A stretch of DNA of 64,000 nucleotides from Spirochaetae bacterium HGW-Spirochaetae-2. Its GTDB lineage: Bacteria; Spirochaetota; Spirochaetia; Sphaerochaetales; Sphaerochaetaceae. The notes below the pieces were generated by a model. The model was not told the DNA's origin. It worked only from the letters and a program-made list of their open reading frames with translations, and ran no database searches. Shown piece by piece: positions 41,313-50,615 of this stretch. Positions within the stretch are counted from its first letter, which is position 1, and each line of letters opens with the position of its first letter. The stretch lies in NCBI GenBank assembly GCA_002839355.1, contig PGXW01000003.1:1-64000 (forward strand). The letters are read 5' to 3'. The position numbers were made by a program, and so were the translations under genes.

Positions 41313-42302
41313 TTATTTTCCCAGGGACTTCAAGTAATCGGCTTCGAATTCAGCCATATATACCTGTGCTTCCATATAGTTGCGGAATTCGGGGACCAAC
41401 TTGTACTTGTTGATGTATTCGTCCTTCCACGCATTGGATTCCGAAACAGCCTGGAAAGCATCGCTCCAGAACGCCGCGGCTTCGGCAGTCATGTTCTTCG
41501 GTCCGACAACTCCACGCCAGACGGGAACTTCGACATCGTCATAGTCACCGACTTCACTCAACGTGGGTGCGCTTGCGAGGTTACCCGTGAACCGTGCCTT
41601 GGAAAGGGCAAGGACCGGAGTCAGTTTTCCTGCGACGACATATTGGTCCGCAGCGGCCGGTTTCGACATGACCAGATCGACGTGTCCACCAAGAATGGAG
41701 GTGATGGCCGCACTGGTGGAGTCGTTGGTGATGAACGCGATCTGATTCTGGTTCACACCAAGCTCGCCGATCATCTTCTCGTATGTGGCGATATCGTCAC
41801 CCTTCGAACCGGCGATTACGACTTGCTTTCCGGCAGCGACCGCGTCAAGAACTGCATTGAAATTCTTATACTTGGAATACTCGCCGATATAGAGCAACTG
41901 CTTGTCCACTGCCATGACGGCAATCGGAGTGAAGTTTGCCAACCGGTTGGCGGTATTCTTGACCATCGGCATGAGATCACCGCTGTTGAAGGTGAGCAGG
42001 GTATGGTTTGCGAGGTTGCCCGCATTCACACGGCTGACCTGCAATCTACCAACTTCACCACCACCGTCAGTCTTGTTTGCTACCAGGAACGTCTGACCTG
42101 CGACCACATCAAGACGGGTCATGATATCACTGATGATACGTGTATAGATATCGCTTCCACCACCGGGACTGGAAGTGACGATCCAGTCGATATCCTTCGA
42201 GGGAGCGAATCCAGTGGATGCCGCCTCGGCACTACCCTGGGCGAACAGCGGCGCGACCAGCGCAACAATCAGAACGATAACAATCAAAGCTAGCTTTTTC
42301 AT
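41313..42302 (-). CDS. TTT transporter periplasmic binding protein (TctC family)
   Basis: A 329-residue secreted protein with signal peptide about 1-21 ending F-A-Q-G-S-A-E. D-W-I-V-T-S-S-P-G-G-G-S-D-I-Y-T-R (about 37-53) is the TctC ligand loop. The ATG at 42302 follows AAAGGAG; the in-frame start at 42326 is rejected. It is the last gene of pdxA-tctB-tctA-tctC, so the substrate probably belongs to the PdxA-like enzyme's pathway. Confidence 0.9.
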   Translation of the reverse strand: MKKLALIVIVLIVALVAPLFAQGSAEAASTGFAPSKDIDWIVTSSPGGGSDIYTRIISDIMTRLDVVAGQTFLVANKTDGGGEVGRLQVSRVNAGNLANHTLLTFNSGDLMPMVKNTANRLANFTPIAVMAVDKQLLYIGEYSKYKNFNAVLDAVAAGKQVVIAGSKGDDIATYEKMIGELGVNQNQIAFITNDSTSAAITSILGGHVDLVMSKPAAADQYVVAGKLTPVLALSKARFTGNLASAPTLSEVGDYDDVEVPVWRGVVGPKNMTAEAAAFWSDAFQAVSESNAWKDEYINKYKLVPEFRNYMEAQVYMAEFEADYLKSLGK

Positions 42303-42368
42303 GTTTTTCTCCTTTTTTAGAGACAAATAATTAGTACGCTGGACAACGTCCTGCGATAAAAACCGAAA

Positions 42369-43883
42369 TTACGAGGCCTTCCTCTTCATGAGTCCAAGCC
42401 GGATCAGCAGTGGACGTACCACGGGGAACACCATGATCGCGATCAGAATGATGATAAACACCAGGGAAATCGGTTTCTGGAAAAAGATGTCTAGACTTCC
42501 CTGCGATATGATGAAAGCCTTGCGCATATTGGATTCCAACAGGGGTGCCAAAACGAAAGCCAACAGTACGGGAGCCGTCTGGTATTCGCATTTGGTCAAC
42601 ACATACCCCATTACTCCCGAAAGGAACATGATCAGGACACCGTACATCGAATTGCTCGTACTATAGGAACCCACGACGCACACCACGGTGATGATTGGGA
42701 TCATCAATTTGGTCGGAACCGACAGAATCTTGATAAGAAAGGGAATGACTCCCCACGCAATCACCAAGGTGACAATGTTCGCCAGGAACAGAGAAGCAAT
42801 CAAACCCCACGCGAAATCGGGCGAATTGGTGAACAAGAGCGGTCCGGGATTCAATCCCCACATCATAAGTCCACCCAAAAGGACCGCTCCGGTACCAGAG
42901 CCGGGAATACCCAGCGCCAACAAGGGTGCGAACGCACCTGCCGCGGCGCCATTGTTCGCCGCTTCGCAGGCGGCGATACCTTCGATGGCACCGGTCCCCA
43001 ACGGTTCCTCATTCTTGAACGACTTCTGGGCGGCATATCCCATGAAGGCGGCTGTGGTAGCGCCTGCACCCGGTAGAACTCCAACAAACGTACCCATGAA
43101 TCCGGATCTGACAGCGGGGAAAAACAGCCGTTTGAAGTCGTGCAATGTGAGCATGCTACCCTTGATTGTCAATTTTTCGATCGAAACCTGTGTCTTCTTG
43201 TTACGTTCCTCCATCAACTTGATGACTTGGGCAAAACCGACCACCCCGATGACGAACGGTGTGAAGGGAATCCCCCCGAGGAGATAGATGCTTCCGAAAT
43301 CATAACGGGGACTTCCCGAAAGGGTATCCATGCCCATACTAGCCAATAGGATACCCAACATGGTGAGCAATAGGCCTTTTGTGGGGTTCTCTCCTACCAG
43401 CCATCCGATAGATGTCATGGCGACAAGCAACAGGGCGGTCATTTCGGCTGGACCGAACTTCAACCCGATGTCAGCAAGGGCCGGCCCCATGAATGTGAGG
43501 ATGATCATACCGATGGTTCCGCCGATGAAGGAGGCCATGTTCGACGTCAACAGCGCCTGACCGGGACGTTTGCGCTGGGTAGCCATGGGGTATCCGTCCA
43601 ACGCCGTCATGACCGCCGGGCTATCACCGGGAATATTGAGCAGGATTGCGCTGAAGGCACCTCCATACATATTCGAATAGTACAAGGCTCCCAACATGAT
43701 GATTGCGGTGGTCGGATTGAACTTGAAGGTCAAAGGCAGCAACAGGGCGACTCCGGCCAACGAACCGATGCCCGGCATGGCGCCGACAATCAGCCCCAGT
43801 ACGGCTCCCAGGATCGTCACTCCGATATTCTGCAGTGTGAATAGGACAGAGAATCCATCTAGCAACAGTTGTAGGTTTTCCAT
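42369..43883 (-). CDS. TTT transporter large membrane subunit (TctA family)
   Basis: A 504-residue membrane protein with about 11-12 helices; G-A-M-P-G-I-G-S-L-A-G (about 33-43), N-I-P-G-D-S-P-A-V-M-T-A-L-D-G-Y-P-M and G-V-L-P-G-A-G-A-T-T-A-A are family marks. It is 9 bp after tctB and is the translocation subunit for the 41313 binding protein. Confidence 0.93.
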   Translation of the reverse strand: MENLQLLLDGFSVLFTLQNIGVTILGAVLGLIVGAMPGIGSLAGVALLLPLTFKFNPTTAIIMLGALYYSNMYGGAFSAILLNIPGDSPAVMTALDGYPMATQRKRPGQALLTSNMASFIGGTIGMIILTFMGPALADIGLKFGPAEMTALLLVAMTSIGWLVGENPTKGLLLTMLGILLASMGMDTLSGSPRYDFGSIYLLGGIPFTPFVIGVVGFAQVIKLMEERNKKTQVSIEKLTIKGSMLTLHDFKRLFFPAVRSGFMGTFVGVLPGAGATTAAFMGYAAQKSFKNEEPLGTGAIEGIAACEAANNGAAAGAFAPLLALGIPGSGTGAVLLGGLMMWGLNPGPLLFTNSPDFAWGLIASLFLANIVTLVIAWGVIPFLIKILSVPTKLMIPIITVVCVVGSYSTSNSMYGVLIMFLSGVMGYVLTKCEYQTAPVLLAFVLAPLLESNMRKAFIISQGSLDIFFQKPISLVFIIILIAIMVFPVVRPLLIRLGLMKRKAS

Positions 43884-43892
43884 GTTCTCCTC

Positions 43893-44366
43893 CTAGTTGG
43901 CGATCAGATTGAGGATCAAACCTTTCGGAAATGGTACCCCAAGCCACAATACGAATGCACCGATCACGATGCCCATGATGATCAGGAAAACAGTTATGGT
44001 GGTTTTCCATGCACACTTCTCAAACCAACGCAACCATACGAGCACATACAGACCCACACTCGGCAATAGCCCGATGATGAAGGTGGTTCCCATGATCACC
44101 ACAACACTCAAAGGAACCAACCAGTTCTCCAATGGCCAGGAAGGAGCCTTTTCCTTGAAGGAGAAGACCAATGCCAGCAGGCTGGCTACCAGAAGCGCGA
44201 AGGAGATGATAACTGGAAAGAATCCCGGTCGAGGTCCTTTCATATCCTCCCAAAACCCATACTTGGCAAACCCCATCCAGATGAATGCGATCGATATGCC
44301 GATCATTGCGATCGGGATATACTGCTTGACGCCGAACTTCCTATCCTTCTGTTCAACCGAACTCAT
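43893..44366 (-). CDS. TTT transporter small membrane subunit (TctB family)
   Basis: A 157-residue membrane protein with four hydrophobic helices (about 14-32, 48-66, 80-108 and 122-145), typical of TctB. The ATG overlaps the pdxA stop by 4 bp, linking transport to the dehydrogenase in translation. Confidence 0.85.
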   Translation of the reverse strand: MSSVEQKDRKFGVKQYIPIAMIGISIAFIWMGFAKYGFWEDMKGPRPGFFPVIISFALLVASLLALVFSFKEKAPSWPLENWLVPLSVVVIMGTTFIIGLLPSVGLYVLVWLRWFEKCAWKTTITVFLIIMGIVIGAFVLWLGVPFPKGLILNLIAN

Positions 44367-45382
44367 ACAGACCCTCCGGATGCCATATGGTTTGCCATAC
44401 GGCTTGTCATCTTCACAGCATTCTCAAATGCACGCGTTCCGGCAATATTCTTGCCGACGATATCATACGCAGTACCATGGGCACAGGTTGCGATCGGTGC
44501 GGGAAGCCCGCCGGCAATCGTAATGCCTTCGTCGAAACCCTTCAGTTTCAATGCAATCTGTCCCTGGTCGTGATACATGGTGACAACTCCATCGAATTCG
44601 CCGCGGAAAGCACGGATAAATAGGATATCCGAGGGATATGGTCCCGTGGCATCGATTCCCTTCGCCCTAGCTGCGGCGATTGCCGGTTCAATGATATCCA
44701 GTTCTTCACGACCACAGAGTCCATGTTCCCCCGCATGGGGATTGAGTGCCGCCAATCCAAGCCGGGGCTTTGCGATTCCCGAATTGCGCAACGAGGAATC
44801 CGCCAAGGTTATGGCACGTGTAATAGTATCCACTGAAAGATTGGAACTTACTTCCTTTATGGGAATATGGCTGGTAGTCCGGGTTGTCCATAGGTCTCCG
44901 AGCACATTGATCTCCCCGAACGGGCCGGTGTGCCCGAATATGTCGGCCAACAGGTGATGCTCGCTCTCGAACTTGCATCCGGCCATCTTCATGGCTTCCT
45001 TATTGAACGGTGCGAAACAGAATCCCTCTATCTTCTTCTCAAGAAAAAGCTCTGCTGCCTTCTCGATCATCGCCAGCACCGCGGCTCCGCTTTTCACACT
45101 GACTTCGCCAAGTTCATAATCGGTTTCGGGGTCCAGGTCAGCCTGGTCCAGGAACGGGATGGCGCCGGAATTCCAATCGGCTTCGGAAATATCTCCGATC
45201 AGCTGGTAGGCCACTTGCTTCCCGACGATGCGCATGCCTTGCTCAAACACCCGCTTGTCCCCGATAACCACCGGTTTGCACAACGTATCGAAAAACCTTG
45301 CGGATGCCAATTTAACAACCAGCTCAGGACCAACCCCTGTACCATCACCCAACAACACGCCAATCACTGGTTTTCGTTCCAT
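44363..45382 (-). CDS. pdxA: PdxA-family 4-phospho-hydroxyacid dehydrogenase
   Basis: A 339-residue NAD-dependent dehydrogenase of the PdxA family: G-D-G-T-G-V-G-P-E (about residues 12-20), the substrate/metal motifs S-E-H-H (about 136-139), A-L-N-P-H-A-G-E (about 202-209), M-Y-H-D-Q-G-Q-I-A-L-K and H-G-T-A-Y-D-I. Many members outside vitamin B6 synthesis are PdxA2 enzymes that oxidise 4-phospho-threonate or -erythronate. Placement at the head of a TTT transporter operon with a sigma-54 promoter favours that catabolic role; no matching DUF1537 kinase is in the window. The ATG at 45382 is used; an upstream TTG at 45403 is also possible. Confidence 0.85.
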   Translation of the reverse strand: MERKPVIGVLLGDGTGVGPELVVKLASARFFDTLCKPVVIGDKRVFEQGMRIVGKQVAYQLIGDISEADWNSGAIPFLDQADLDPETDYELGEVSVKSGAAVLAMIEKAAELFLEKKIEGFCFAPFNKEAMKMAGCKFESEHHLLADIFGHTGPFGEINVLGDLWTTRTTSHIPIKEVSSNLSVDTITRAITLADSSLRNSGIAKPRLGLAALNPHAGEHGLCGREELDIIEPAIAAARAKGIDATGPYPSDILFIRAFRGEFDGVVTMYHDQGQIALKLKGFDEGITIAGGLPAPIATCAHGTAYDIVGKNIAGTRAFENAVKMTSRMANHMASGGSV

Positions 45383-45455
45383 ATTATAGTATTTCTCCAC
45401 CAACTTTCATATTTGACATACTCTGCGAAGTGCAGGGGGCTGTCATATATATCAA

Positions 45456-45471
45456 TGCAGAAACTATGCCA
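45456..45471 (-). promoter_or_regulatory. Sigma-54 promoter of the pdxA-TTT operon
   Basis: On the minus strand TGGCATAGTTTCTGCA gives the -24 GG and -12 GC with exactly 10 bp between them, differing from the consensus by little. It lies about 75 bp upstream of the pdxA ATG and about 130 bp downstream of the activator boxes. Confidence 0.72.
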
Positions 45472-45566
45472 ATTTCCAGTTCTTTGAAAAAATATAGTTT
45501 AAACATTTTCCAGAAAACATTTTAATAGATTTTTAATAATTGTAATGAATACATTTCATGGCTGAA

Positions 45567-45616
45567 TGTTTCAGTATTGTTTCAAACGAAATGAAACGTG
45601 AAACATAATTGAAACA
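45567..45616. promoter_or_regulatory. Upstream activating sequence (five TGTTTCA/TGAAACA boxes)
   Basis: TGTTTCA at 45567 and 45578, then TGAAAC(G/A) at 45592, 45599 and 45610. The two orientations face each other and several boxes are 11 bp (one helical turn) apart. It sits between the sigma-54 activator gene and its presumed target promoter, the normal enhancer position. Confidence 0.75.
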
Positions 45617-45661
45617 CATTGTGCGAAAAATCTTGATACCCACTTTGATGGTATCGGGAAA

Positions 45662-47557
45662 TTACGTTCCCGCCTTCTCTTCACGGAGTCTTCTCCACAA
45701 TGTGGTCCGGCTGATACCAAGGGAGCGTGCGAATGCATCCTTGTCCATGCCGCTTTCGGCAAGCAATCTCGATAGAGGAAACTGTGCTTCCCCTTTCTCC
45801 ATCTTCGGATGCTCAAACAGATTCTGCTGGAGATGTCCCCGATCGTCGAACAAGTAGTAGGATTCCACATCCGCCCGCGTTATGGTTCCCGACTCATTCA
45901 GGATCGCCATACGTTCACTGAAATTCCTCAACTCCCGGATGTTTCCCTGCCAATGGAAGCCTTGCATGATCGATGCGACATCAGGATCGATGGCAGGAAC
46001 TTTTTTTCCCAACTCCTTCGCATATCGGGTGACAAAGTGTCGGAAGATCAAATCGATATCTTCCGGCCGTTGCCGAAGGGGAGGAATTTTGATGTTCAAC
46101 AGATTGATCCTGTAATAGAGATCCTGACGGAACAATCCCTTTTGGACCCGATCGAATATGTTGATGTTGGTTGCGGAAATGATCCTCACGTCGACCGGGA
46201 CCACCATATCCCCGCCTATCCTGCGAATCTCCCGTTCCTGCAACACCCTGAGTATCTTGGCCTGCAACTGCAACGGCATCTCCCCAATCTCATCGAGAAA
46301 AATGGTCCCCTTGTGGGCCAACTCGAACAAACCCATACGGCCACCCTTCACAGCCCCCGAGAAGGAACCTTCGGTATAGCCGAACAATTCGCTTTCCAGC
46401 AGATGTTCGGGGAGTGCAGCGCAGTTGACCGCCACAAATGGTTGGCTGCTCCGTTTCGACGCGTTGTGTATGCTCTGTGCAAACAGTTCCTTACCGGTTC
46501 CGGTTTCACCAACGATGAAAACATTCGAATCGACCTGGCTATAGGTATACGCTGTCGCAATAAGCCGTTTCATGATTGGATTCTCACACAATATATTGCC
46601 GAAATGGTAATGGGCGACCAGGCCCTTATGGCTCAGTTCCTTTCTGATCTTCTGTTCAGTCTCCCTGATAGCCTCGATATTCTTGCAAGTGACCAAGACA
46701 CCCGCACTCTCCGAGTCGACCATGATGGGAGTGTAGGAAACCAATAGCAACTGGTCGTTGATGGTTTCTATCGCCTCCGATTCCACTTGTGTCTCCAAGG
46801 TCGGTTGCCACCGTCCACCGGCAAAGAAGGAATCGACCGAACAACCTTCGAGATTCTCTTGCCAGTCGTGGAGGAACAGCTGCGATGCCTGTGAATTCGC
46901 GGCGATCACCTGTCCAAGCCGATTGACTGCGAACACTGCGTCCTCGGAGGAATTGAGTACCGTTGTGATCAGGTTTGTCCTCGTGCGTTCCCGATTCAAC
47001 GACCGTGCTGCGGACACCGCTTCGTTGATGGCACGGCGCATCGCCTCGTCACCGGTCTTTATATGGACATGGGAAATACCCAACGCCTCGCAACGTCTGC
47101 ACAGGGTAAGCCCCCCGACCATGGTATTGACACCGAGGGCGTGCAGTTCGTCTATCGCCGAATATACATCCTCCTCCCGTTCTGCCTTGCGTACGTGGAT
47201 AGGAATACCAGTCAAATCCTGCAATTGGACCGGATCGCAAATCGAGGTATCGGGAACCACCACCCCCACTCCATCGGATGTGTTGCAGGTGCGGCACTTC
47301 CAAAGCGCGGTAAGCAGGTCGCTACTTGAGATGGAAATCTCCACTATGTGGATGCTGGGATTTTCCCGAGCGATAGCACGACCGGTGATGCCCCGAACCA
47401 CAACAATATCCACATCGGTGAGTTTCACGACGCGGGCACTGGTCCCTACCAGATGCTCCAGCTGGAAGGACAATCCGTGCGGATCGATGGTGCCGACAAA
47501 CGAACGGACCTGATCGTACAGTTCCTCATACGGTACAACGACAAGAATCCTGATCAT
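45662..47557 (-). CDS. Sigma-54-dependent enhancer-binding regulator with PrpR-type sensor domain
   Basis: A 631-residue activator. A PrpR-N sensor domain (about 1-185) is followed by a PAS domain (about 195-300), an AAA+ domain (about 315-555; Walker A G-E-T-G-T-G-K-E 350-357, Walker B G-T-I-F-L-D-E-I 417-424) and a Fis-type helix-turn-helix (about 595-625). The loop that contacts sigma-54, normally GAFTGA, reads G-S-F-S-G-A (397-402). GGAGG precedes the ATG. It probably binds the 45567-45616 boxes and drives pdxA-tctBAC when its ligand is present. Confidence 0.93.
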   Translation of the reverse strand: MIRILVVVPYEELYDQVRSFVGTIDPHGLSFQLEHLVGTSARVVKLTDVDIVVVRGITGRAIARENPSIHIVEISISSSDLLTALWKCRTCNTSDGVGVVVPDTSICDPVQLQDLTGIPIHVRKAEREEDVYSAIDELHALGVNTMVGGLTLCRRCEALGISHVHIKTGDEAMRRAINEAVSAARSLNRERTRTNLITTVLNSSEDAVFAVNRLGQVIAANSQASQLFLHDWQENLEGCSVDSFFAGGRWQPTLETQVESEAIETINDQLLLVSYTPIMVDSESAGVLVTCKNIEAIRETEQKIRKELSHKGLVAHYHFGNILCENPIMKRLIATAYTYSQVDSNVFIVGETGTGKELFAQSIHNASKRSSQPFVAVNCAALPEHLLESELFGYTEGSFSGAVKGGRMGLFELAHKGTIFLDEIGEMPLQLQAKILRVLQEREIRRIGGDMVVPVDVRIISATNINIFDRVQKGLFRQDLYYRINLLNIKIPPLRQRPEDIDLIFRHFVTRYAKELGKKVPAIDPDVASIMQGFHWQGNIRELRNFSERMAILNESGTITRADVESYYLFDDRGHLQQNLFEHPKMEKGEAQFPLSRLLAESGMDKDAFARSLGISRTTLWRRLREEKAGT

Positions 47558-47665
47558 CCGGATACGACCTCCTCAGCGGTTTCGGGGTACACCATATCAT
47601 ATTCTTTTCTGAAACTCCACGATTGTTCTCAATTGATATATCAACATCTTTTCAATCCGATGGCA

Positions 47666-47694
47666 TTGCCATAACTGTAGTATCTTACTAGAAT
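47666..47694 (+). promoter_or_regulatory. Sigma-70 promoter placed at the MFS start codon
   Basis: TTGCCA, a 17-bp spacer and TAGAAT end only 7 bp before the ATG at 47702. Transcription would begin at or next to the start codon, giving a leaderless message; no ribosome site is visible. Confidence 0.5.
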
Positions 47695-47701
47695 TCGCCG
47701 C

Positions 47702-48946
47702 ATGGATCAGCAACCGGTAGGTATCAAGGGGATGCTCGCACTCTACAGAGGGCTTCCCCGTTCAGTCTATGTACTCTTTTTCGCAACGATCATGAATGGA
47801 GTCGGTATTTTCGTGTATCCGTTCCTGGTCCTGTTGCTAACCCAACGTCTCGGCTATAGCGATGCATGGGCCGGGGCATTCATGTCCGTTGCGGCGTTGG
47901 CATACCTTCCAGGCTCCTTTATCGGTGGCAAGCTCGCAGACAAGATCGGACGCAAACGGGTCATGGTCATAGGCCAATTGCTGGCAAGTTCCATGTTCGT
48001 TGTCTGCGGCTTTCTCGGCACCTCGGTCTGGGTCCCATTCTTCATTATTCTCAATTTGTTGTTCGATGGGGCGACAGATCCCGCGCGCAACGCCCTCATG
48101 ACCGATATCACCACATCCGAGAACCGCCAGGTGAGCTTTTCCCTCAACTATCTGGGCCACAACATGGGCTTCGCACTCGGGCCGGTGATCGCCGGGTTCC
48201 TCTTCTACGCCGCACCCGAATGGTTGTTTTTCGGCAACGCAATCGCTGCGACCATTTCGATCATCTTCGTCGGCTTCATGGTACCGGAATCGAAACCCGA
48301 CCAGGCGGCGATCGAGGCGAGTTACCACACGGATTCCCTAGAGAAAGCCCATCCCGGTGGACTGTTCAAAGCCTTGCTTTCGCGGCCACGACTTTTGATC
48401 CTCGCGGTCTGTATAACATTCTTCAGTTTCGCCTACAGCCAATCCCTGTTTGCCCTGCCCCTGTACACGACTTCACTCTACGGAGAAGCCGGAGCGGCCT
48501 TGTATGGTTCCATGATGTCCCTGAACGCGATTGTAGTTGTCTGCAGCAATGCATTCATCGTCATGATACTGAGAAGGTTCCATCCGCTGCGCAATATCGC
48601 TTTGGCGGGAATGTTGTACGCCGTCGGTTTCACCTGTATGGGTCTGGTACAAGCTCCCATCTGGTTGTATCTGTTGACAGTAGTCTTTACCCTCGGCGAA
48701 GTCATCGATGCGACCAATACCCATTATTACATTGCGAACAACACTCCCATCAGCCACAGGGCCAGGTTCAGCGCGATACTCCCGGTGATCATGGGTTTGG
48801 GACATGGCATTGCTCCACTCATAGGCGGTCAAATCAGCACACGGTATGGGCTGGGTCACGTGTGGATAGTCATAGGCATCTCAGCCATGGTGGGTACGGT
48901 GGGCATCATCATCCTCCATGCGACTGAAAAACGATCGGCTGGTTAA
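47702..48946 (+). CDS. Major facilitator superfamily transporter
   Basis: A 414-residue membrane protein with about 12 helices and the MFS loop motif G-G-K-L-A-D-K-I-G-R-K-R (about 76-87), typical of drug/H+ antiporter-like exporters. Substrate is unknown. It is divergent from the sigma-54 regulator. No ribosome site precedes the ATG at 47702; an internal Met at residue 11 (after AAGGGG but without spacing) is the alternative start. Confidence 0.88.
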   Translation: MDQQPVGIKGMLALYRGLPRSVYVLFFATIMNGVGIFVYPFLVLLLTQRLGYSDAWAGAFMSVAALAYLPGSFIGGKLADKIGRKRVMVIGQLLASSMFVVCGFLGTSVWVPFFIILNLLFDGATDPARNALMTDITTSENRQVSFSLNYLGHNMGFALGPVIAGFLFYAAPEWLFFGNAIAATISIIFVGFMVPESKPDQAAIEASYHTDSLEKAHPGGLFKALLSRPRLLILAVCITFFSFAYSQSLFALPLYTTSLYGEAGAALYGSMMSLNAIVVVCSNAFIVMILRRFHPLRNIALAGMLYAVGFTCMGLVQAPIWLYLLTVVFTLGEVIDATNTHYYIANNTPISHRARFSAILPVIMGLGHGIAPLIGGQISTRYGLGHVWIVIGISAMVGTVGIIILHATEKRSAG

Positions 48947-49246
48947 TTCCCTTGCCGAACTGATGCAGAAAACGCAAGGTGCACAACGGCGCTCCTAGGA
49001 GCGTAAAGAAACCAGAACCTACTGGGCGAGGTTCTCGTCTTGGGGTGTCGAAACCTTTCATTGCAGGGATGGAGCCATCTCCACAACGGGTTATTATTTA
49101 TTAAAACCGCTCCATTTTTGTACTATTTCTATAACTATATGACAATTAAATCATTTCAGATAGTTAACCAGTTTAGTTTTTCTCTTTCTCTACCAATTCG
49201 CTTCCTACTACTTTACATAAATTTCAATCGAACGTATTGTTATGAC
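48947..49246. other. Intergenic region with hairpins and the dispersed motif
   Basis: This 300-bp stretch contains the 14-bp palindrome CGCTCCTAGGAGCG (48990-49003), the hairpin AGAACCT/AGGTTCT (49014-49034) and the dispersed motif (49042-49064), then AT-rich DNA leading to the small Xre gene. The first palindrome may act as the MFS terminator. Confidence 0.5.
49042..49064 (+). repeat. Dispersed intergenic motif
   Basis: GGGGTGTCGAAACCTTTCAT followed by TGC; like those at 38777-38800 and 6430-6451 (minus strand). It again follows a hairpin. Confidence 0.45.
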
Positions 49247-49471
49247 ATGGATGTTGGAAAAGCAATAAGGGATTTGAGAGTCAAGGCTGGATACTCACAG
49301 GACAAGCTGGTCGCACAGACCGGTATTTCACGTAGCCAGTTGTACTTCATCGAATCGGGAAGATGCGTTCCAAGAATTGAAACCATGGAGAAGATTGCGT
49401 CTGTACTCAACATGCGCGTCTCAGATATCATCATATATGCTGAGGCGCAGTATCCATCGAAGTCTTCCTGA
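49247..49471 (+). CDS. Small Xre-family helix-turn-helix regulator
   Basis: A 74-residue protein consisting of a single HTH_3 domain: I-R-D-L-R-V-K-A-G-Y-S-Q-D-K-L-V-A-Q-T-G (about 6-25) and S-Q-L-Y-F-I-E-S-G-R-C-V-P (recognition helix, about 30-42), then I-A-S-V-L. The ATG at 49247 is chosen from the domain start; no clear ribosome site is visible. The DNA upstream is AT-rich. Such mini-regulators often belong to mobile or toxin-antitoxin contexts, but no partner gene is adjacent. Confidence 0.7.
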   Translation: MDVGKAIRDLRVKAGYSQDKLVAQTGISRSQLYFIESGRCVPRIETMEKIASVLNMRVSDIIIYAEAQYPSKSS

Positions 49472-49649
49472 AGACAGAGAAGGGACGCAGACACTCTTCC
49501 CAAAGGTTTGGTACTTGGACGTTGGGGCCTCAAGTTGAGGAAGACGTGAGGGTCTGCTGTCGGACGGCAAATGCCATGCAGCAAATCTTCTTGGTATCTG
49601 CCGCGGTAATGGGTATGTCCGCATCGGCACCGCAAGGCATACGAGCAAA

Positions 49650-49680
49650 GGATGTTGCTTCATGGGCAACATCCTTTTCA
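49650..49680 (+). terminator. Rho-independent terminator
   Basis: GGATGTTGC and GCAACATCC form a perfect 9-bp stem with a 7-nt loop followed by TTTTCATTT. It lies about 180 bp after the Xre gene, and the 220-bp gap from 49472 to 49691 shows no other feature. It stands next to the convergent kinase gene end at 49692. Confidence 0.75.
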
Positions 49681-49691
49681 TTTGGCTCGAC

Positions 49692-50615
49692 TCATTTTGC
49701 TAGAGCGAGTCTACAAGCACCATCCAAGGCCGAGCCCTTCGGCTCGATTATCGAGAACAGTGGATAGATCAATCCGAATCGCTCGAGAAACCGATTCCGT
49801 ACGATCATGTCATGGTCGAACACACCGCCGGCTAAGACCAACTCCATTTTTACAGTTGACGGCATCCGTTCGATGACACTACCAATCAGGGCTACCAGTT
49901 CCTCGGCTGCCTCCTGAAGAATCCGCAAAGCCAAGGCGTCACCGTCTTGGGCAAGGGACGTTACAATGGGAGCAATCGAAGCTTCCTGCGCCTTCGAAGA
50001 ACGGTGATGGATGAATTCAACCAAATCCTCGGCACAGGCAAGATCGAACTCTCGGAGAATAGGTTCAAGTAAAGATGTGGGAATATCCCGACCTTCCCTG
50101 CTCCGTAATGAACGGACAATAGCCATGTGTCCGATCCACCATGCGGAACCTTCGTCCCCAAGTCGGTAGCCCCACCCTCCGGCACGGACCAACTGTCCAT
50201 CCGGTGAACGGCCCAAAGCCAGCGATCCTGTTCCGCTTATCAGGCAGAACCCTTCCAAAGAACCAAGACCTCCGCAGAGGAGAATCTCTCCATCGGTACA
50301 TAGCACAACGTGAACGGCATCCCCTAGTATGCTTGTGATCACCATACGGTACCAATCGACTTCCTTCTTGCGACCGAGCCCGGCACTACCGATACACCCT
50401 CCTTGAAGTTCTTCAGGTTCGATTCCGACCATAGTGCAGGCTTGGGATATGATATCCTGTAAATTCCGGGCAACTTGCTCGGGTGTTGCCGAATAGATGT
50501 TGGTGCTCGCGCCCTCTGCATAGGCAACCATATGCAGGCTTTCATCGACCAAAGCAATCCTTGCGCGGGTCCCTCCACCATCGAGTCCGAACCAGAACCG
50601 TTTGCTATCCATCAT
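49692..50615 (-). CDS. BadF/NagK-type amino-sugar kinase, probable MurNAc/GlcNAc kinase
   Basis: A 307-residue ATPase of the BadF/BadG/BcrA family with the phosphate-1 loop G-L-D-G-G-G-T-R-A-R (about residues 10-19), I-S-G-T-G-S-L-A (about 125-132) and A-G-G-V-F-D (about 263-268). Members next to MurQ phosphorylate N-acetylmuramic acid and/or N-acetylglucosamine (as MurK of Clostridium). It overlaps murQ by 4 bp and is the last gene of the ABC-murQ operon, replacing the phosphotransferase step used by Escherichia coli. Confidence 0.82.
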   Translation of the reverse strand: MMDSKRFWFGLDGGGTRARIALVDESLHMVAYAEGASTNIYSATPEQVARNLQDIISQACTMVGIEPEELQGGCIGSAGLGRKKEVDWYRMVITSILGDAVHVVLCTDGEILLCGGLGSLEGFCLISGTGSLALGRSPDGQLVRAGGWGYRLGDEGSAWWIGHMAIVRSLRSREGRDIPTSLLEPILREFDLACAEDLVEFIHHRSSKAQEASIAPIVTSLAQDGDALALRILQEAAEELVALIGSVIERMPSTVKMELVLAGGVFDHDMIVRNRFLERFGLIYPLFSIIEPKGSALDGACRLALAK

